Assembly (NCBI RefSeq): GCF_030272615.1
Contig: NC_081405.1
Coordinates: 471,068,008 to 471,126,007 of the forward strand
DNA length: 58,000 nucleotides
Direction: 5' to 3'
Source: Cryptomeria japonica
Taxonomy: Eukaryota; Streptophyta; Pinopsida; Cupressales; Cupressaceae
A model generated the notes under the pieces. That model worked only from the letters and a program-made list of their open reading frames with translations. It was not told the DNA's origin and ran no database searches. Of this stretch, positions 1 to 12,545 are shown in pieces. The translations under genes were made by a program, and so were the position numbers. Numbering within the stretch: position 1 is the first letter of the stretch; the number at the start of each line of letters is the position of its first letter.

Positions 1-94
1 AGTAAGAGACTTAATTTGAATGTATTGATCTATCTACTAAAAATTTATCCGAGGTTAGCTAGTGATTCTTAATGAAGAGAAAACAATTTTTTTT

Positions 95-400
95 TTTTAA
101 TAATTCCATTAACTATGCAAAGCTTACCAAGGTGCATCATAAATACTTTGTTTTCCTAATTCAAACTAATTTATTCAATAAGAAGGTTTAACCACTATAT
201 TAAGGTAAAGTGAGCCTCTTAATGTTATTTATCCATCTAACTCCCACAAGTATTAGTTAGTCATTTGCCTCTTGCAAAATTACTCTTTTGATATCCGAAA
301 GGTTGTCTTATCCCGCATTAGGGAGATAATAAATTCTAAGAAATTTATTGAAGGAAAGGTCCAAAATTTACAATTTAATTCCCAAATAAATTTTAATTGC
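95..400. repeat. Diverged direct repeat, left copy
   Basis: This AT-rich stretch resembles 3560-3850 in the same orientation. Shared landmarks in the same order are a ttttcctaa(t/g)tcaaactaattt block, a cctcttaatg/ctcttaatgc block, a tt(t)gcctt(t/a)tgcaa block and a gggagata/gaggagata block. Similarity is only moderate by eye. The pair could be remnants of LTRs of one old element, but no termini or target duplication were found. No coding capacity is seen in 1-900. Confidence 0.45.
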
Positions 401-800
401 CAAATATACAAATTATTTAAAATAGGATGAAGCTCTTACAACTATTAAATATAAATTAAGTCTAATGATATAAATCTTAAATTCTTATTTCTAACGAATA
501 TATTTTAAATAAAATTATAATTAACACCCAAATATAATTTATTTAATAACAAAATTAATGTTAAACAATTTTTTTTTTCAAGTATTAATAATCTATATTT
601 ATAAATTGATAAATCAATTTTATATTAACAATCTTTATTTATAAACTAATTTATAAAAATCACATAGATATTATTATATTAACAAATCTTTATTTACAAA
701 CTAAATCAATTTATTATATCCAACTCAAAAAATGCATGGTTTTGTATTTTATTTCTTTTCTGTGTAATAACCCACTTAACTTCATCCAAAAACTCAACTG

Positions 801-802
<2 letters not shown>

Positions 803-838
<36 letters not shown>
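803..838. repeat. (TA)n microsatellite
   Basis: A run of about 17 TA dinucleotides in a non-coding AT-rich context. Confidence 0.9.
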
Positions 839-841
<3 letters not shown>

Positions 842-910
842 AAAGTATTGATTTCTTATTCCTTTTTTTTTATTATTCAATCACATACTCAGGTACATCT
901 ATCCAAATGA

Positions 911-1070
911 GATAGGCATCCATCCAACCGGGATGGGCATCTAACCATACGGGTTAGGAATTTAACCATATGAGTTAGGCATCTATCCATAGGGGACAGG
1001 ATGTTTCATCTATCCAATCCGGGATAGGCATCTACCCGAACGGGGTAGGCATCTATTCATAAGAATAGGA
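911..1070. repeat. Minisatellite, about seven 20-29 bp units
   Basis: Degenerate units built on gggataggcatctatccaac repeat about seven times. Most are about 21 bp and one is longer, containing ggacaggatgtttcatc. The repeat is locally GC-richer than its surroundings. No reading frame is maintained and no function is assigned. Confidence 0.75.
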
Positions 1071-3559
1071 TATGCTTTGGCCAGAGACTTTAGACTCATC
1101 GGGATCATCCGGGTTCTGAGCCACTCTCTAAAGACTACACTCCCCTACTAGGAGTGCACCAAGGTCGCCGTCCTTAGGAGTATAAAAATAATTACATAAA
1201 CAAGCTTGAGTTCCACCTCAGAATTTGGCCTAAAGCCTCGAGAAGTCAAGCGAATCCATATGGGATTCCTTCTGAGTATGCACTAAATTAATTTTAACAT
1301 TTCAATTATTATTTGCATCATTTGATTAAAAGACCAAGGAGCTTCAAGAACCAACTACTCACCCATAACCAAATCCTAACCCCCATCCCCGAACGCCTGA
1401 GTACAAGGGACAACCCCATCCCTAGACTACCTACATAACCGTTTTGGCATGAGATCAAGGCGTAAAGTATGTAGTTCTGGTTTCTAACTATGGTTTAATG
1501 TAAACTGCTTGGTGGGTATGCAACCCTTTCTAAGGTCAATGTCCCAGACAGTTTCTCTGCGGTTGCTACCCACGATGGTAGCTCTATAGCAAAAAGGCTT
1601 AAGGTGGCCTTCTGCTTGTGTCCTAAAAAAACTAAGCCCTATTTTCTATTAAATACGTCACCCTTAATCCGTTATCAACCATTGAATTGTATCAAGATAA
1701 AATAAATTTCCAAGATCTTCACACACATCCAAACCCTAATGGGGTTATCTAAAGTTCAACTGATCGGATGTAAATTCATTTAAAAATTAATCTTTTTAGA
1801 TTATCGATCCAAGGGGGATTACCCGCCCCTTGGATTTTAACTTCCAAATGAGCCTTATTTCTCCCCGATGATTTATAGGGACGATTCCACAAACATCGTT
1901 GTTGCAGCTTTATTAGGCATTAAGTGCAGTAGTTCAACATGACAGCATTACCCGTAAGCATGACCCAGAGGCACCATAGATACCGGACGCTGCTAATTTT
2001 TGGTTTCAACTCCTCTTGTTTAGTTATCTAACTAGGAATTTAACTTTGAATTCACGAATCTTAAATGAAGCAATATACCAATACAATTATGAAAAAGAAA
2101 CTATTATATACAAGGAATTATCACTTGAATTTAAAAAGTATAGTATGAATTTTCCGTAATTGAAAGGAACATAAACAAATCGACTACTTGGAATAGTATT
2201 TTCTCCTAAGGAAAGTTATGATAATTAAAAATTCAAAACTTGAACTAAATACATGAAATTACTAATTGCTTGGAAACCATGATACTTCCAAAGATAACTT
2301 ATGAAAATGATTTGAATTACTTGCAAGATATAATTGTTTTGGGACAAACCATTATACAATAAGTATGAATCCTAGTACTGAATAGCAAGAATTTGGAAAT
2401 GAATTTTAACACCTACACCTACTTGTTTGAAGTGAAAAGTACTTAATAATAATCCCAACTAATTCTTCCATATGAAGTAATACAAATTTCATCTACAAAT
2501 GATAACACTACTTTAAATGTGAATCTTAATACTTGAAAGGTACTAAATTGCTTGAAATAGAATTTAAATTATCAAATGATTATACTTTGGAAATGAATTT
2601 AATACTCACTTGTTGAAGAGAAAAGGAAACAACTATTCAACAATAAGCTTCAAACTAACCACATTATTCTTAGTTACTAATTGTTTGAAAAAGAGATTAG
2701 ACAAGAGTATAAACACTTGCTAGTTAACCAAGTAAATAATACTAAGTCTCCTAATAAACAATTCTAATCAATAAACTTCTAGTTGCTTTTGAACTTCCTT
2801 TGCAAGATTATAAAGTGATAACTAATTACTCCTTCCACTTGAAGTAATGTTAACTTTATTGTTGGATACATTCTACAAATAATAACTTTATCAATTTCAA
2901 ATACTTCAAAGGGAGATAATGTTTGCTCCTTAAATTACCCTCAATTAGAATTGTTATTTAATTTTATAAGTAATCATAGAATAGGTTTCTTGAAACTCAT
3001 TTGCAAAAACAATTTCGATTTTGAATAAACTCTCTTTGCATCCTAATTAATACTATTACCATATGAATATTTAACTATGCAATTTACCTCTAATTTTAAT
3101 GTTAATTAAATTTATCCTTACTAATTACTTGTGTTATTAAGTGTAACTTTTTTCTTTTTACTAGTCTTATGTTTCTTTTAGCTAGAAGGTAAATGATTTT
3201 AACTATTAAAATAAGTGACTATTCGCAATGCCTTATATACTCATATCTTGGAATCTAATAAAGAAACAAATCAAATAATCAACCTTTCAAACTAAGGAAA
3301 AACTTTGTCTAACATTAACTCATATTGCTGAAATACCTAAAAGAGTTACTATGAATCTAAGCACATCTACTTGTTAGGTAAATTCCTTTAACATTTGATA
3401 CTTGTACTAAGTGAAATATGCAAAAGTTAGTTTTGAAATTCAATAATTAAAGAACTTAAATATTTGAAATGTATTGAATGTCTTGAGGGAACCTACTTAC
3501 TATTAGGGTTTATTTATTTGATGAAAAGATCCAAAACTATGGAATAAGTGTATCATTGG
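1071..3559. other. Non-coding stretch without recognised features
   Basis: The first kilobase is of mixed composition. From about 2060 it becomes strongly AT-rich, with many loosely similar phrases such as tacttgaa and gaatttaa. No reading frame of note, no primer-binding site and no clear LTR terminus were found. Confidence 0.6.
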
Positions 3560-3850
3560 GGCAATAACATTTTCCTTTGCTTTGTTTTTCCTAAGTCAAA
3601 CTAATTTGTTTAATAAGGAGATTTAACTATTATATCTACATCCTAAGAAGGATTAATTCAAGATGATAGATCTCTTAATGCTCAATTATCTATTGAAATT
3701 CTCAAGTGTTAATTGACCCTTTTGCCTTATGCAATATTTATCTTTTCAAAACCCAATGGACTCTTTTCCCATCATTGAGGAGATACTAACTCTTTAGAAT
3801 TTAAAATGAGTTCAAATTTGCAACTTAATTTTCCATAATAAAACTCCAAT
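3560..3850. repeat. Diverged direct repeat, right copy
   Basis: This is the partner of 95-400, in the same orientation, with the shared blocks in the same order about 3.46 kb downstream. The spacing fits an old element with long terminal repeats, but the identification is tentative. Confidence 0.45.
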
Positions 3851-4289
3851 AAGGTATCCATTAATATGGGTTAGACTCTTTTCGCTTAAATTTTCCTTTA
3901 ATATTTTAATAATCTAATTCCTAAAACTAGAGATGACATTTTAAAAATATTTCCATTAATTTTAATAAGGTTAGATTATAAATAGGTCTCATTAATCCTT
4001 TTTAAATAGATATCAATAAATAAAACCATTTTTCATTAAATAGACCTCAATAAATAAATCCATCACTAAATTTGATTAATTTTTAATTATTAAAATTTAT
4101 AATTATAATCCTAAATGATTTTTTTAATCACCAAGTGCATAATTAAATTTCAAAGAACTATCACCTTATTAATTTTAATCATTCAAAATAACTTTCAATA
4201 TTCTAAAACATTTTTAATTTTAAATTAAACACATAAAATTTAATTACAAACTCTAAAGTATAATTCAATTTAAAAAATTCATACATGCA

Positions 4290-4480
4290 TAGGGAATAAT
4301 ATATTTTTTTTTCCTAAAAATCCAAAGAGATGAATATGTTTCTAAAAAGTACAGAGATAATTTTTTTTTTTGTAATGCACAAAGATGAATGTTTTCCTAA
4401 AATCCACACATGAATATTTTCCTAAAATCCACAGAGATAGGTATTTATCTAACATACACAGAGATGAATATATTTCTATT
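4290..4480. repeat. Degenerate tandem repeat, about five 27-50 bp units
   Basis: The phrase tttcctaaaatccacagag, followed by atgaatat, recurs about five times with substitutions and poly-T expansion. The cacagaga motif reappears in the tandem repeats at 5829-6304 and in 6305-6600, so these blocks may derive from one ancestor. Confidence 0.6.
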
Positions 4481-4916
4481 TTTGTTTTCTTTATTCTGAT
4501 TTTATATTACTTTGGCAATAGATTTATTTTTGCTCAAGTTATTCCATTCTAAAAAATCTGATTTTTTGTAAAATAAAGAAAGTTGATTGAGGAAAAGATT
4601 TCAGAATTAAACAATATTCGAATTTGTATATGCATATTTGAAAGAGATATATTAACCAATTTATTTCCCACATGCAAAATAAAAAAAGAAGAATATTTTT
4701 CTTTTCTTTTATTTTTTGGATATAAAAGTAATTTATTACATGTATTTGATTAAATCAATTAACAAAAACTGAGAAAGATTTCCTTGCAAAAAAATCTGGA
4801 ATGGATAAAAGAGATTTCTTTTAAAAAAATAAAATTAAAATATAAACTTTCTTATGTGCAAAATTCTGAAAGAGACGAGAAGAAGATTTTCTTTGAAAAG
4901 AAAAAGCAAGCAATGC

Positions 4917-5758
4917 ATGTGCAAGAGGGGAACCTGGATTTGAATGAAGAACCTTGTTGACCTCCTTCAATTCCTCCTTGAAGCTTGGTAATGATCTTCT
5001 CCAAAATCCTGCAACACATCTACAAAATTTCTCCTACAACTAACATGGTATTGAAAATAAATTCATAAGAATTTCAAGACTACTTTATTATCCAAAAACA
5101 ATGAACTCCCTTTTTTAAAAATTTAGAACTCAATATATAGAAAATAGAGTCTATTTCCCACTACAAAAGAAATTAATTGATTTCAATATTCTTTTCCCAA
5201 AATAATTTCATGCAAAATGATTAATTGACATAGTGGGGGTTACATGCAAAAATTGAATTGAGATTCTCTTCTAGAACCTTCTCATTTCCTCCTACAACAT
5301 GTGCTAAATAGTATATTGAGAAAATAAATAATTTCTAAATTAATTTCATGCAAAAAAATGATTGTTGTCATAGTGGGGGTTACATTTGACCATGCATTCA
5401 AAATTCCAATTCAAATTCTCCTCCAAAAATGCATTTTGTAACTCCTTTGTCATAAAAAATGTCATGAATAGAATTATTCTTGTCATAGAATAATTTTGTA
5501 ACTCCCATGTCATATATTTGCTAAATATAATATTTATTCTTTAATATTTTAAATTTCTTTTCTAGAATCTTCTTATTTCTCCTACACCATGTGCTCAATT
5601 AAGATACTGAGAAAATAAGCAATTTTCAAATAAATTATGACCTCATGTGTGTGTCACCACTTAAATTCTTTTTTATTTAAAAACTTCAACCTCATTTCAA
5701 TATATCTTTTCTTTCTAACATTACTCATAAAATTAATATTATAATAGTAGTAGTTGTA

Positions 5759-5791
<33 letters not shown>

Positions 5792-5829
5792 GAAAGTCAT
5801 ATCAAGGTCCAAAAAGAGGGTTGTGACAT
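4917..5829. repeat. Direct repeat copy 1, ending gggttgtgaca
   Basis: This block aligns in order with 7110-7742. Shared landmarks are gaacctggatt(t)gaatgaagaac, a tagtgggggttacatgc-like block, ctcttctagaa, acatgtgctcaatt, tatgacctcatgtgt and the end gaggttgtgaca/gagggttatgaca. It reads as the terminal region of a repeated element. On the minus strand both copies would begin TGTCA(C/T)AACCC, a possible LTR start. There is no coding sequence apart from a frame through the (TAA)n repeat, which is an artefact. Confidence 0.6.
5746..5793. repeat. (TAA)n/(TAG)n microsatellite
   Basis: About fifteen trinucleotide units of TAA with a few TAG units lie inside the direct-repeat copy. A poly-tyrosine reading frame on the minus strand is produced by this repeat alone. 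Confidence 0.9.
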
Positions 5830-6304
5830 TCTGATTATATATAGAGACAAAATTTCCTGATCTTGTCTTCCCATAAATTCTAAACACAGGAACGAACCAC
5901 TAGATATGAATAATCCAGAATTTTGTAGATTATGTTTTTGAGAGGTAAAGGGTTTTTTTTTTTTTTTTCACAGAGAGAGATTCTCACAATTTCTGATTAT
6001 ATACAGAGACAAAATTTCTCGATCTTGTCTTCCGAGAAATTCTAAACACAGAAAGGAATCATCAGATATGAATAATCCAGAATTTTGTAGATTATGTTTT
6101 TGACAGGTAAAGGGTTTTTTTTTTATAGAGAGATATTCTCACAATTTCTGATTATATACAAAGACAATATTTCCTGATCTTGTCTTCCCAGAAATTATAA
6201 ACACGGGAACGAATCACTAGATATGAATAATCTAGAATTTTGTAGATTATGTTTTTAAGAGGTAAAGGGTTTTTTTTTTTTTTAAAGAGAGAGATTCTCA
6301 CAAA
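5829..6304. repeat. Three tandem copies of a 155-162 bp unit
   Basis: Units start at 5829, 5991 and 6146, each with ttctgattatata. Each contains cttgtcttcc, gaaattctaaacac, a tagatatgaataat block, ccagaattttgtagattatg and a ggtaaagggtttttt T-run, then an agagagattctcacaa block. Copies differ by scattered substitutions and by T-run length. The array begins where the preceding block ends in gtgaca, so it may be internal sequence of the same repeated element. Confidence 0.85.
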
Positions 6305-7109
6305 TTCTCTTGAGAATTAAACCAGGGAGATGGATTTAATTTCGAGATTAAAGAATTTCCACAAGAAAAAAAAAGAAGAAAAGATTTTCATAGAGAAAAA
6401 AAAAAAAACTATTTCAAAAGATTTTCACAGAGAACTTATTTTCGAAAGATTTCCACAGAGAGAAAGGTTCTGACAAATTTTACTTTGAGAAATAAAACAG
6501 AAAGAAAGAGACTCTCACAAATTAAATTTTGAAAAAAAATAAAGAAACACAGAGATAGATTTTAGAGGGTTCATTTTGAGAAATAAAGATTTTCAAGAGA
6601 GATATTACTCACAATTTATAATTGGGGGGGATAAAGATTTTTTTTTTTTTTTTTATAGAGAGTTGAACAACTCAAAAATTACGCATTCAAAAGGATGTAT
6701 TTTAATTCTTTCTAGATCTGATTACAATTCCACAAAGTTTGTCATTTCATTTTATCCTAATATGCATTCTATTAATTTTTTTTCTAAGATTTTGAAATTT
6801 AGGATTCCTCCAAGAATTTAAAGTGAAAGATAACACATAATCTCATTTCTTAAATCCATATTATTTCCTATTATGAGTCTAGTTTGATGAAGGAAAAAAA
6901 ATTAATAGATTTGCAAGAACTACTTAATTTTTGATAGAATAAATAAGTATGTGGTTGAAATTATTTTCCCTAAAACTACTTAAAATCTACTACAGAAATT
7001 GCATGCATGCAAAATAGAAGAAGATTGGGTCTCCTACCCATAAATTCCTACAAAAAAAAAAGAACATCATGCGTATAATAAAATCCCCTTCCTTTTTTTA
7101 TTTCAAAGA
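6305..7109. other. Purine-rich non-coding DNA
   Basis: Up to about 6620 the strand is A/G-rich with repeated gattttcacagagaga-like phrases, a degenerate continuation of the neighbouring array. Beyond that it is anonymous AT-rich DNA. A short frame at 6576-6821 runs through poly-T and is not credible as a gene. Confidence 0.6.
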
Positions 7110-7742
7110 AAAATAACAAGTGAACAAGGATCGAACCTGGATTGAATGAAGAACTTGTTGAATGATTTGCCTCCAAATCTCTCATCTAGTCTTCTTCATC
7201 TCCTCCTTGTAGCTTGATAAAATCTCCTCCAAAAGCATTTGGAAAAATCCTATCTTCTACCATACAAAGTACTCACAAAATCCTACCATTTCTAACATGA
7301 AAAAAATAAAATTCAAGAATGCTTTCATCAAAACTATCCTCCCTTATTTCAAAAACTGAAATCCATTATATAGAAAGGGAGTCATTTTCCCACTACTAAA
7401 TGAATTAATTATTTAGGGATTCCTTTTTCCAAAATAAACTCCATGCATAATTAATTATTGACAAAGTGGGGGTTACATGCGAGAAATGGAATTTGAAAAG
7501 CCTCTTCTAGAAACTTCTCCTTTTTTCCTACGACATGTGCTCAATTGATATTTTAATGGATATTTTTTTTCCAATTAAGTTTATGACCTCATGTGTATCA
7601 CCACTTATTAATTTTTTTTTTCCTTTAAAATATTCAACCTTTTTAAATTTATAATTTTTAACTAACATCACTCTTAAATTTAATAATGAAAATAGTGATA
7701 ATAATAATCAAGTCTTGTCAAGTTGGAAATGAGGGTTATGAC
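7110..7742. repeat. Direct repeat copy 2, ending gggttatgaca
   Basis: This is the partner of 4917-5829 in the same orientation, shorter because copy 1 carries extra internal sequence. It shares the gtgggggttacatgc, acatgtgctcaattga and tatgacctcatgtgta landmarks and the same terminus. Confidence 0.6.
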
Positions 7743-8899
7743 AAATCTATACAACAACATATATATATATTTTCTTATAACATAAAATAATCAAAAAGGT
7801 GAAAGATAATCATGACATCACACCCTACTCATAAATGAGTGGTATGCCATCGTCCCTTTCACACCCACAACAATAATAATACAATCATGGCAAATATAAC
7901 ATCATCAATAACCTCATCATATCCAGTATAAGCATGAAGTGGGGTTAGAACATAGCACTACATCATCATAAACAGATATAAACCACAACATGCATATAAT
8001 GAGTATGAATCAATAACCAAACATATGTCCCATCATCATATTAGACCTGAGTATATCATCATCCATATAAAACCATAATGTATTGAATGTCAATGTGCAA
8101 AATCTAGCATCGAACCAAAAGCATTAGAAATATAGATAAAGTCATAAGCATCTATAAAGAGTATCATAAAAGAGTGTGATATGGAAGGGCAATATAGATA
8201 CTCATAGAGATTTAGAAAATCTAGTCCACTACCATGTTGATTAGCTATTAACTAATTGAAAGGAAATTGTATATTGTAATGACAACAAACTAAACTTGAA
8301 CATGACTCTTCCTTTTAAAAAAAATGAGAGAGTGGAGCATTTATGCTCTTCACCTAATCCTAAACATGTGTCATTCGTCCCTATTATTGAGAATGACTTA
8401 TTCAAACTATGAAAATGACTACATCAACATGAGTCCTATTATGAAACACTCTTTTATTGGATGGTAATAGAAAACTAGGAACATGCACAAGTACATAAAA
8501 TTGAATTTATGAAGCTACAAATTCTCCATGTTTGTTGGGTAGACAATGTCAATAAAAGACTTTGATCACAACCATGCCTCCACACAATCTGATAGGGTGA
8601 ACCTCCTTTGGCTGTGGGTGAACAGTGATCTCATAAGTTGTGAGCTAGTTGTAGTTCCTTCAAACTACATGTTAGTCCTTTACAACAAACATTCATCTAC
8701 AACATACTAACAATATTCCAATTATAAAAACACACAACATATTTCATTTTAAAATGTCATGCATATAGACCATAAACTAGGTGATAATATGGTTCAGAGG
8801 GTAATTAAAACATATAATAAGATTAGTTTAATGAACTTAGCAAAACTAAGTAAAAACTAGGACAATCCCAAGAATCATCATGTCTACTTCATTTCTCTC
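7743..8899. other. Non-coding stretch without recognised features
   Basis: AT-rich DNA with many cat/atc trinucleotide phrases. No reading frame, RNA gene or repeat boundary could be supported. Confidence 0.5.
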
Positions 8900-9440
8900 C
8901 TAAGAAACCTCTTCTACATAAGTTCTATCTTCATTGTCTCATAAGGGGATGTAGACCACCCTATTTTCATCTTCCCTCATTCCTTGAGTATACAATGCCA
9001 TTGACATTTACAAACAATTTTAGGCCTGGCAGTTCCCTAAATGTGTTAAATGGTTCCTTAATATCTACCACCTCCAAATATGCTAGGTGTTTTAGACCAT
9101 GTATATTCACTTATGCATTCTTCCATGTACCTAAAGTCTATTCCTAATCAATTTTCTAAGATTATATCAACTATTATCTTTACTAGCTTGGGTAGGTCTA
9201 CTATTTCTCAAGTGGTTGCCAGAATGATGTTTATATATGCACCCAAGTCCCCCATAACCTGTTTCACTTTGATATTATTCATGTGTGCAATGGTAGAAAA
9301 AGGTCCATTTTTCCAATTTTATTATTTTGTGATTTTTTATTTATTTTTGATTGATTTTGTTTGCTCCATTATTTTCCTAATTGTTTCAACTTTCCCAAAA
9401 AATATTTCTTCTAATCCAAAGAGGCTAATCTCTTCAACAT
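8900..9440 (-). pseudogene. Possible decayed retrotransposon protease region
   Basis: On the minus strand a frame around 9300-9060 stays mostly open with two stops. It contains NNIKVKQVMGDLGAYINIIL, which resembles the neighbourhood of retroviral-type aspartic proteases, where a D-S/L-G-A-S-x-N motif is usual. Nothing else of a pol gene could be recognised nearby, and the match is short. The plus-strand frame at 9080-9442 is probably its shadow. This is a weak call. Confidence 0.25.
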
Positions 9441-9464
9441 AAGTATGTTACAAATACAAGATTA

Positions 9465-11080
9465 TGTTGGCATTGATGTCAAAATTGTTGATCTGGAAGA
9501 TCTCAGTATGGTCTGGTGTAGTGAAGTGCTATAGTGGATGATTAGAGGTGTGAAGGTGGCTTATGCCTAGTGGAGGCTCTAGTTGTAAGTGACATGTCTT
9601 GTGGTTATTTTGTTGTTGGACTTGTTGGTCCGAAAGAGATACTTAACCATTCTTTGTGTCTAGAAGTTGTTCAATTGATATATGTATAATTGATACACAT
9701 TGATGAAGATTCCATGTGGTTGTATGGATTATACATACTGATGTCTTAGATTGCAAATAATGATGTTGTATAAAGTTTCTTGTGCTATGTTAATGATTCT
9801 CATGTACTAAAGTGGTGTTCTAGTGAAATGTGGTTGTTCTAGTGGATACTCTACATTTTTGGTTTTTGTTTCAAACTATGGCAAGTATGTATCAAATATT
9901 TATGCAACTGGATTATGCTAGTTCTCTATTCATATTCTTCAGATCTTAGATGTTCATGTGAAGGTATGTTGGTATGTGTCCTAGATAATGTAACACTAGT
10001 TAGTTTGTGCAGAAGGCTCCCTGATCTAGTTTGTGTCATATCTATATCAGAAGACTATTCAGTCACAGTATTATGCTTGTGGATATAATATCTTATTATT
10101 TCTCATCTTTTTTGTTCTTAGAGTAATCTACAGTTGAATTTATGTATGTCTGAGTTCCAATCAGTTTTATACATAGAAGTGGTATGATGGAATTTGTTGC
10201 ATATGGTGGTTTCAAATTTTCTATTTTTTTATGTTTCTCCCTTGGTTGTTTAAAAGATTTGGTGTTGGTCTGGATTGATGCTTGTGTCAGTTGCATCAAT
10301 CCAAAGGTATCAATTTTATCTCAAGGTGTAGTCGACTCATATGTTTTTGACTTATGTGGTAACATACAGTTGCATAGGTGCTATCCTAGATGCATATGGG
10401 AGGTGTGCCAACATGGTGTGACCTTTCACACATTTCATTTTCCTTCTAGATTTACCTTAGAGATTGTTTTAAGGTTGATGGGCATACATGTGCATGTTAC
10501 ATCTTTGTAGGATGACTTGATGAATGTTTTCAAGGTTGTGGTTAATATATAAAGAATAGAATTATTGTGAGTTGAGTGTGTAGATGTACAAAGTAATGGT
10601 GAAACAATACAAATATTCAAATGTGTAGGAGGACAGAGTTGAAGATTATTTTTAGATGTACCTACTATAATATGTATTTCAATAGATTCAGTACTCTTGT
10701 AGTCCAATCCTTTGTTATTTCAAAGTTTATGTATCTTTCCCTAAAGAAGTGATATTTAGTTGTGCAATTCCCCATTGTATCTTTCCCTAAGGAAACATGC
10801 CTAGCTTGTATAATTTCTCTTAGGGGGAGTGAGCTCCTTGTCCTAAGGCCTAAATCTTGTAAATAGATACACATATATTACAAGTTTAATTCTCACTGTA
10901 GTTTTTTCTAGTTTGGGTTTTCTACATAAAAATCTTGGTGTTCTTGTGTTGTTGCCTTGTTTTTGTTGTTCACTTTCATGCTTATGATGAATGAGATGTA
11001 TGGTGTGGTAAAGGTTTAATATGATCAATTTTTGTTTTTGTTGATTCACCTCCCCCCTTTCAGCATCTAGTAGTGTTCCA
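9465..11080 (+). mobile_element. LTR-like block (solo or truncated LTR)
   Basis: The block starts TGTTGGCATTGATGTC and ends near a C-rich stretch (gattcacctcccccc) followed by cagcatctagtagtgttcca. N1 and N2, read on the minus strand, have the same architecture: LTRs start TGTTGGCAT and carry attcaccccccc close to their 3' ends. No polypurine tract precedes it, no tRNA-iMet primer site follows it, and no matching target duplication was found. It is therefore best read as a solo or truncated LTR of a related family. The right boundary is uncertain by some tens of bases. Confidence 0.4.
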
Positions 11081-11849
11081 TAGAGTAATCATTTGAAAAA
11101 GAAAGGTATATCTTCATTTTGTTTCTATTAAAAATTATTTAGAATTATCTACTATTTTTTCATTTTGTTTATTAGGCCGAAAGTAATCATATTCATCTTC
11201 TCATAAATCTGATTCCTCACTAATTTCATCAACAATATTTTGCTTGTTCCTTATGATATTTTTCCCTTGACAAGTCAATGTTGCAACTTTGCCCTTATTT
11301 TTATTTGATTTCTTCTTTTTTGGGTCCCCATCTAATTTTCTTACCTATATAATTACCCATTTGATGTATCTAATGACCAATTATCTCTTTTTTGACATCC
11401 TTGCACACCTTACAAAGGAATTCTTCCAATTACTCTTGCTCCTCTATTTCCTTGTAGGTCATCAATTTTATAATTGTAGTGGAGCATTCTCAAAATACTA
11501 TTGTTCCATCTTAAATTTGAATGGATCATTAGTGTCATCATAATAGAATGTACATTTATTCTTTTTAGACCAACATTATGTTGAAAAGTGATGAATTTTG
11601 CCACATTTATAACAATTTACGTCATGTCTTTGGCAATTATCCCTTTTGTGTCCTCTTCCTCTATAATCGAATTGTCTTTTCAAATAGTTATGTGGAGAAT
11701 TATTTTGTAATGTGTAAGCATTTCTCCATGGAGGTTTTTTGTGTACTATATAATTAAAATACAATCACTCCACAAGGCCTTTAATATAAGCCATATTTCC
11801 ATCTATCTATTTGTTGCAGTCATAGTGTAACAAACATCTAGAGTCCAAA

Positions 11850-12545
11850 CTTAAGTAGAAAAAAGATAGGCAGATGGCGAACAATAAGAGGGTGGCAAAG
11901 GATATTGATGAGTATGCTACTTGTACTGTGGGGGAGAAAAATATGATGTTAGAGATTTTAAAGAAGAATGGTGAGGTTGTGGAACTGTTAAAGAGAAAAA
12001 ATGATCAGAAGAACAATGAGATCAACCAGAAAATGATGCAAGTGGAGGAAGGGATGAAGAAAATTATGGAGAATAGTGCAGCTATGATGAAAGTTTATGT
12101 GGTCAACATGAATGCTTTGGTTTCTAGGCTAGAGAGTATTCATAATGAGAAAAATGTTGTGGATCTAGAAAATGATGTTGTGGCCTCAAGCTCAAAGTTG
12201 AATCCCCGCACTAATAGGAGAACCAGGTAGAGCACTAAACCGGTGGAAGAGTCTCTTCCACAGGACCTGTTGGACCTTAAGAAATCTGCCAAGGCTATGT
12301 TGCTGCTTGAGAAGAAGGCCTCACAAGCTTTAGATATTTTTAAGTAGGTGGTCTATGGTTCTATTTTACCAGCATCTCGCTGGCCTTTTGCTGGTCTTTC
12401 GGTGGCTACTGGGTTTTTTGCTCCTGGTTTGTAGCCAATCTTGTTTCTAAGTCCTTGGTTCTCTTGTGTTTCTTTAATTCTTTATCTTGAAATCTGTGAT
12501 GTAAGGGGTTTTGGGTCCCCTCAAAACCTATTTTTTCTTAATTAA
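11850..12545 (+). mobile_element. 5'-truncated LINE (3' end only), 696 bp
   Basis: The block is bounded by a perfect 18 bp direct repeat, AAACATCTAGAGTCCAAA, at 11832-11849 and 12546-12563, the expected product of target-primed insertion. It ends ttttcttaattaaaa, very like the end of the larger LINE at 22610 (ttttttttaattaaaaa). The 3' untranslated parts also share GT-rich, T-rich composition and a ttttgggtcc phrase shortly before the end. It carries only the distal part of ORF3, no RT, so it was truncated during insertion. It interrupts an older minus-strand gag. Confidence 0.85.
11874..12347 (+). pseudogene. LINE ORF3 fragment: coiled-coil, basic C-terminus
   Basis: An open frame runs from ATG 11874 to TAG 12230, then continues in the same frame for 38 more codons to TAG 12347. 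The protein is rich in Lys, Glu, Met and Asn and is mostly predicted-helical by composition. A basic PRTNRRTR stretch precedes the first stop and a Leu/Lys-rich helix (LLDLKKSAKAMLLLEKK) follows it. Upstream of the ATG the frame stays coding-like, with one TAG at 11856-11858, so the ATG is probably internal to a truncated ORF. The same arrangement (charged helices, an Arg/Ser-rich segment, a final helix, then the 3' UTR) occurs in ORF3 of the LINE at 18301-22610. The function is unknown; an RNA-binding or particle-forming role would be a guess. Confidence 0.55.

Noticed and set aside
5654-5887. Minus-strand frame with a run of tyrosines
   Set aside because: Produced by the (TAA)n microsatellite read in reverse; no protein features outside the repeat.
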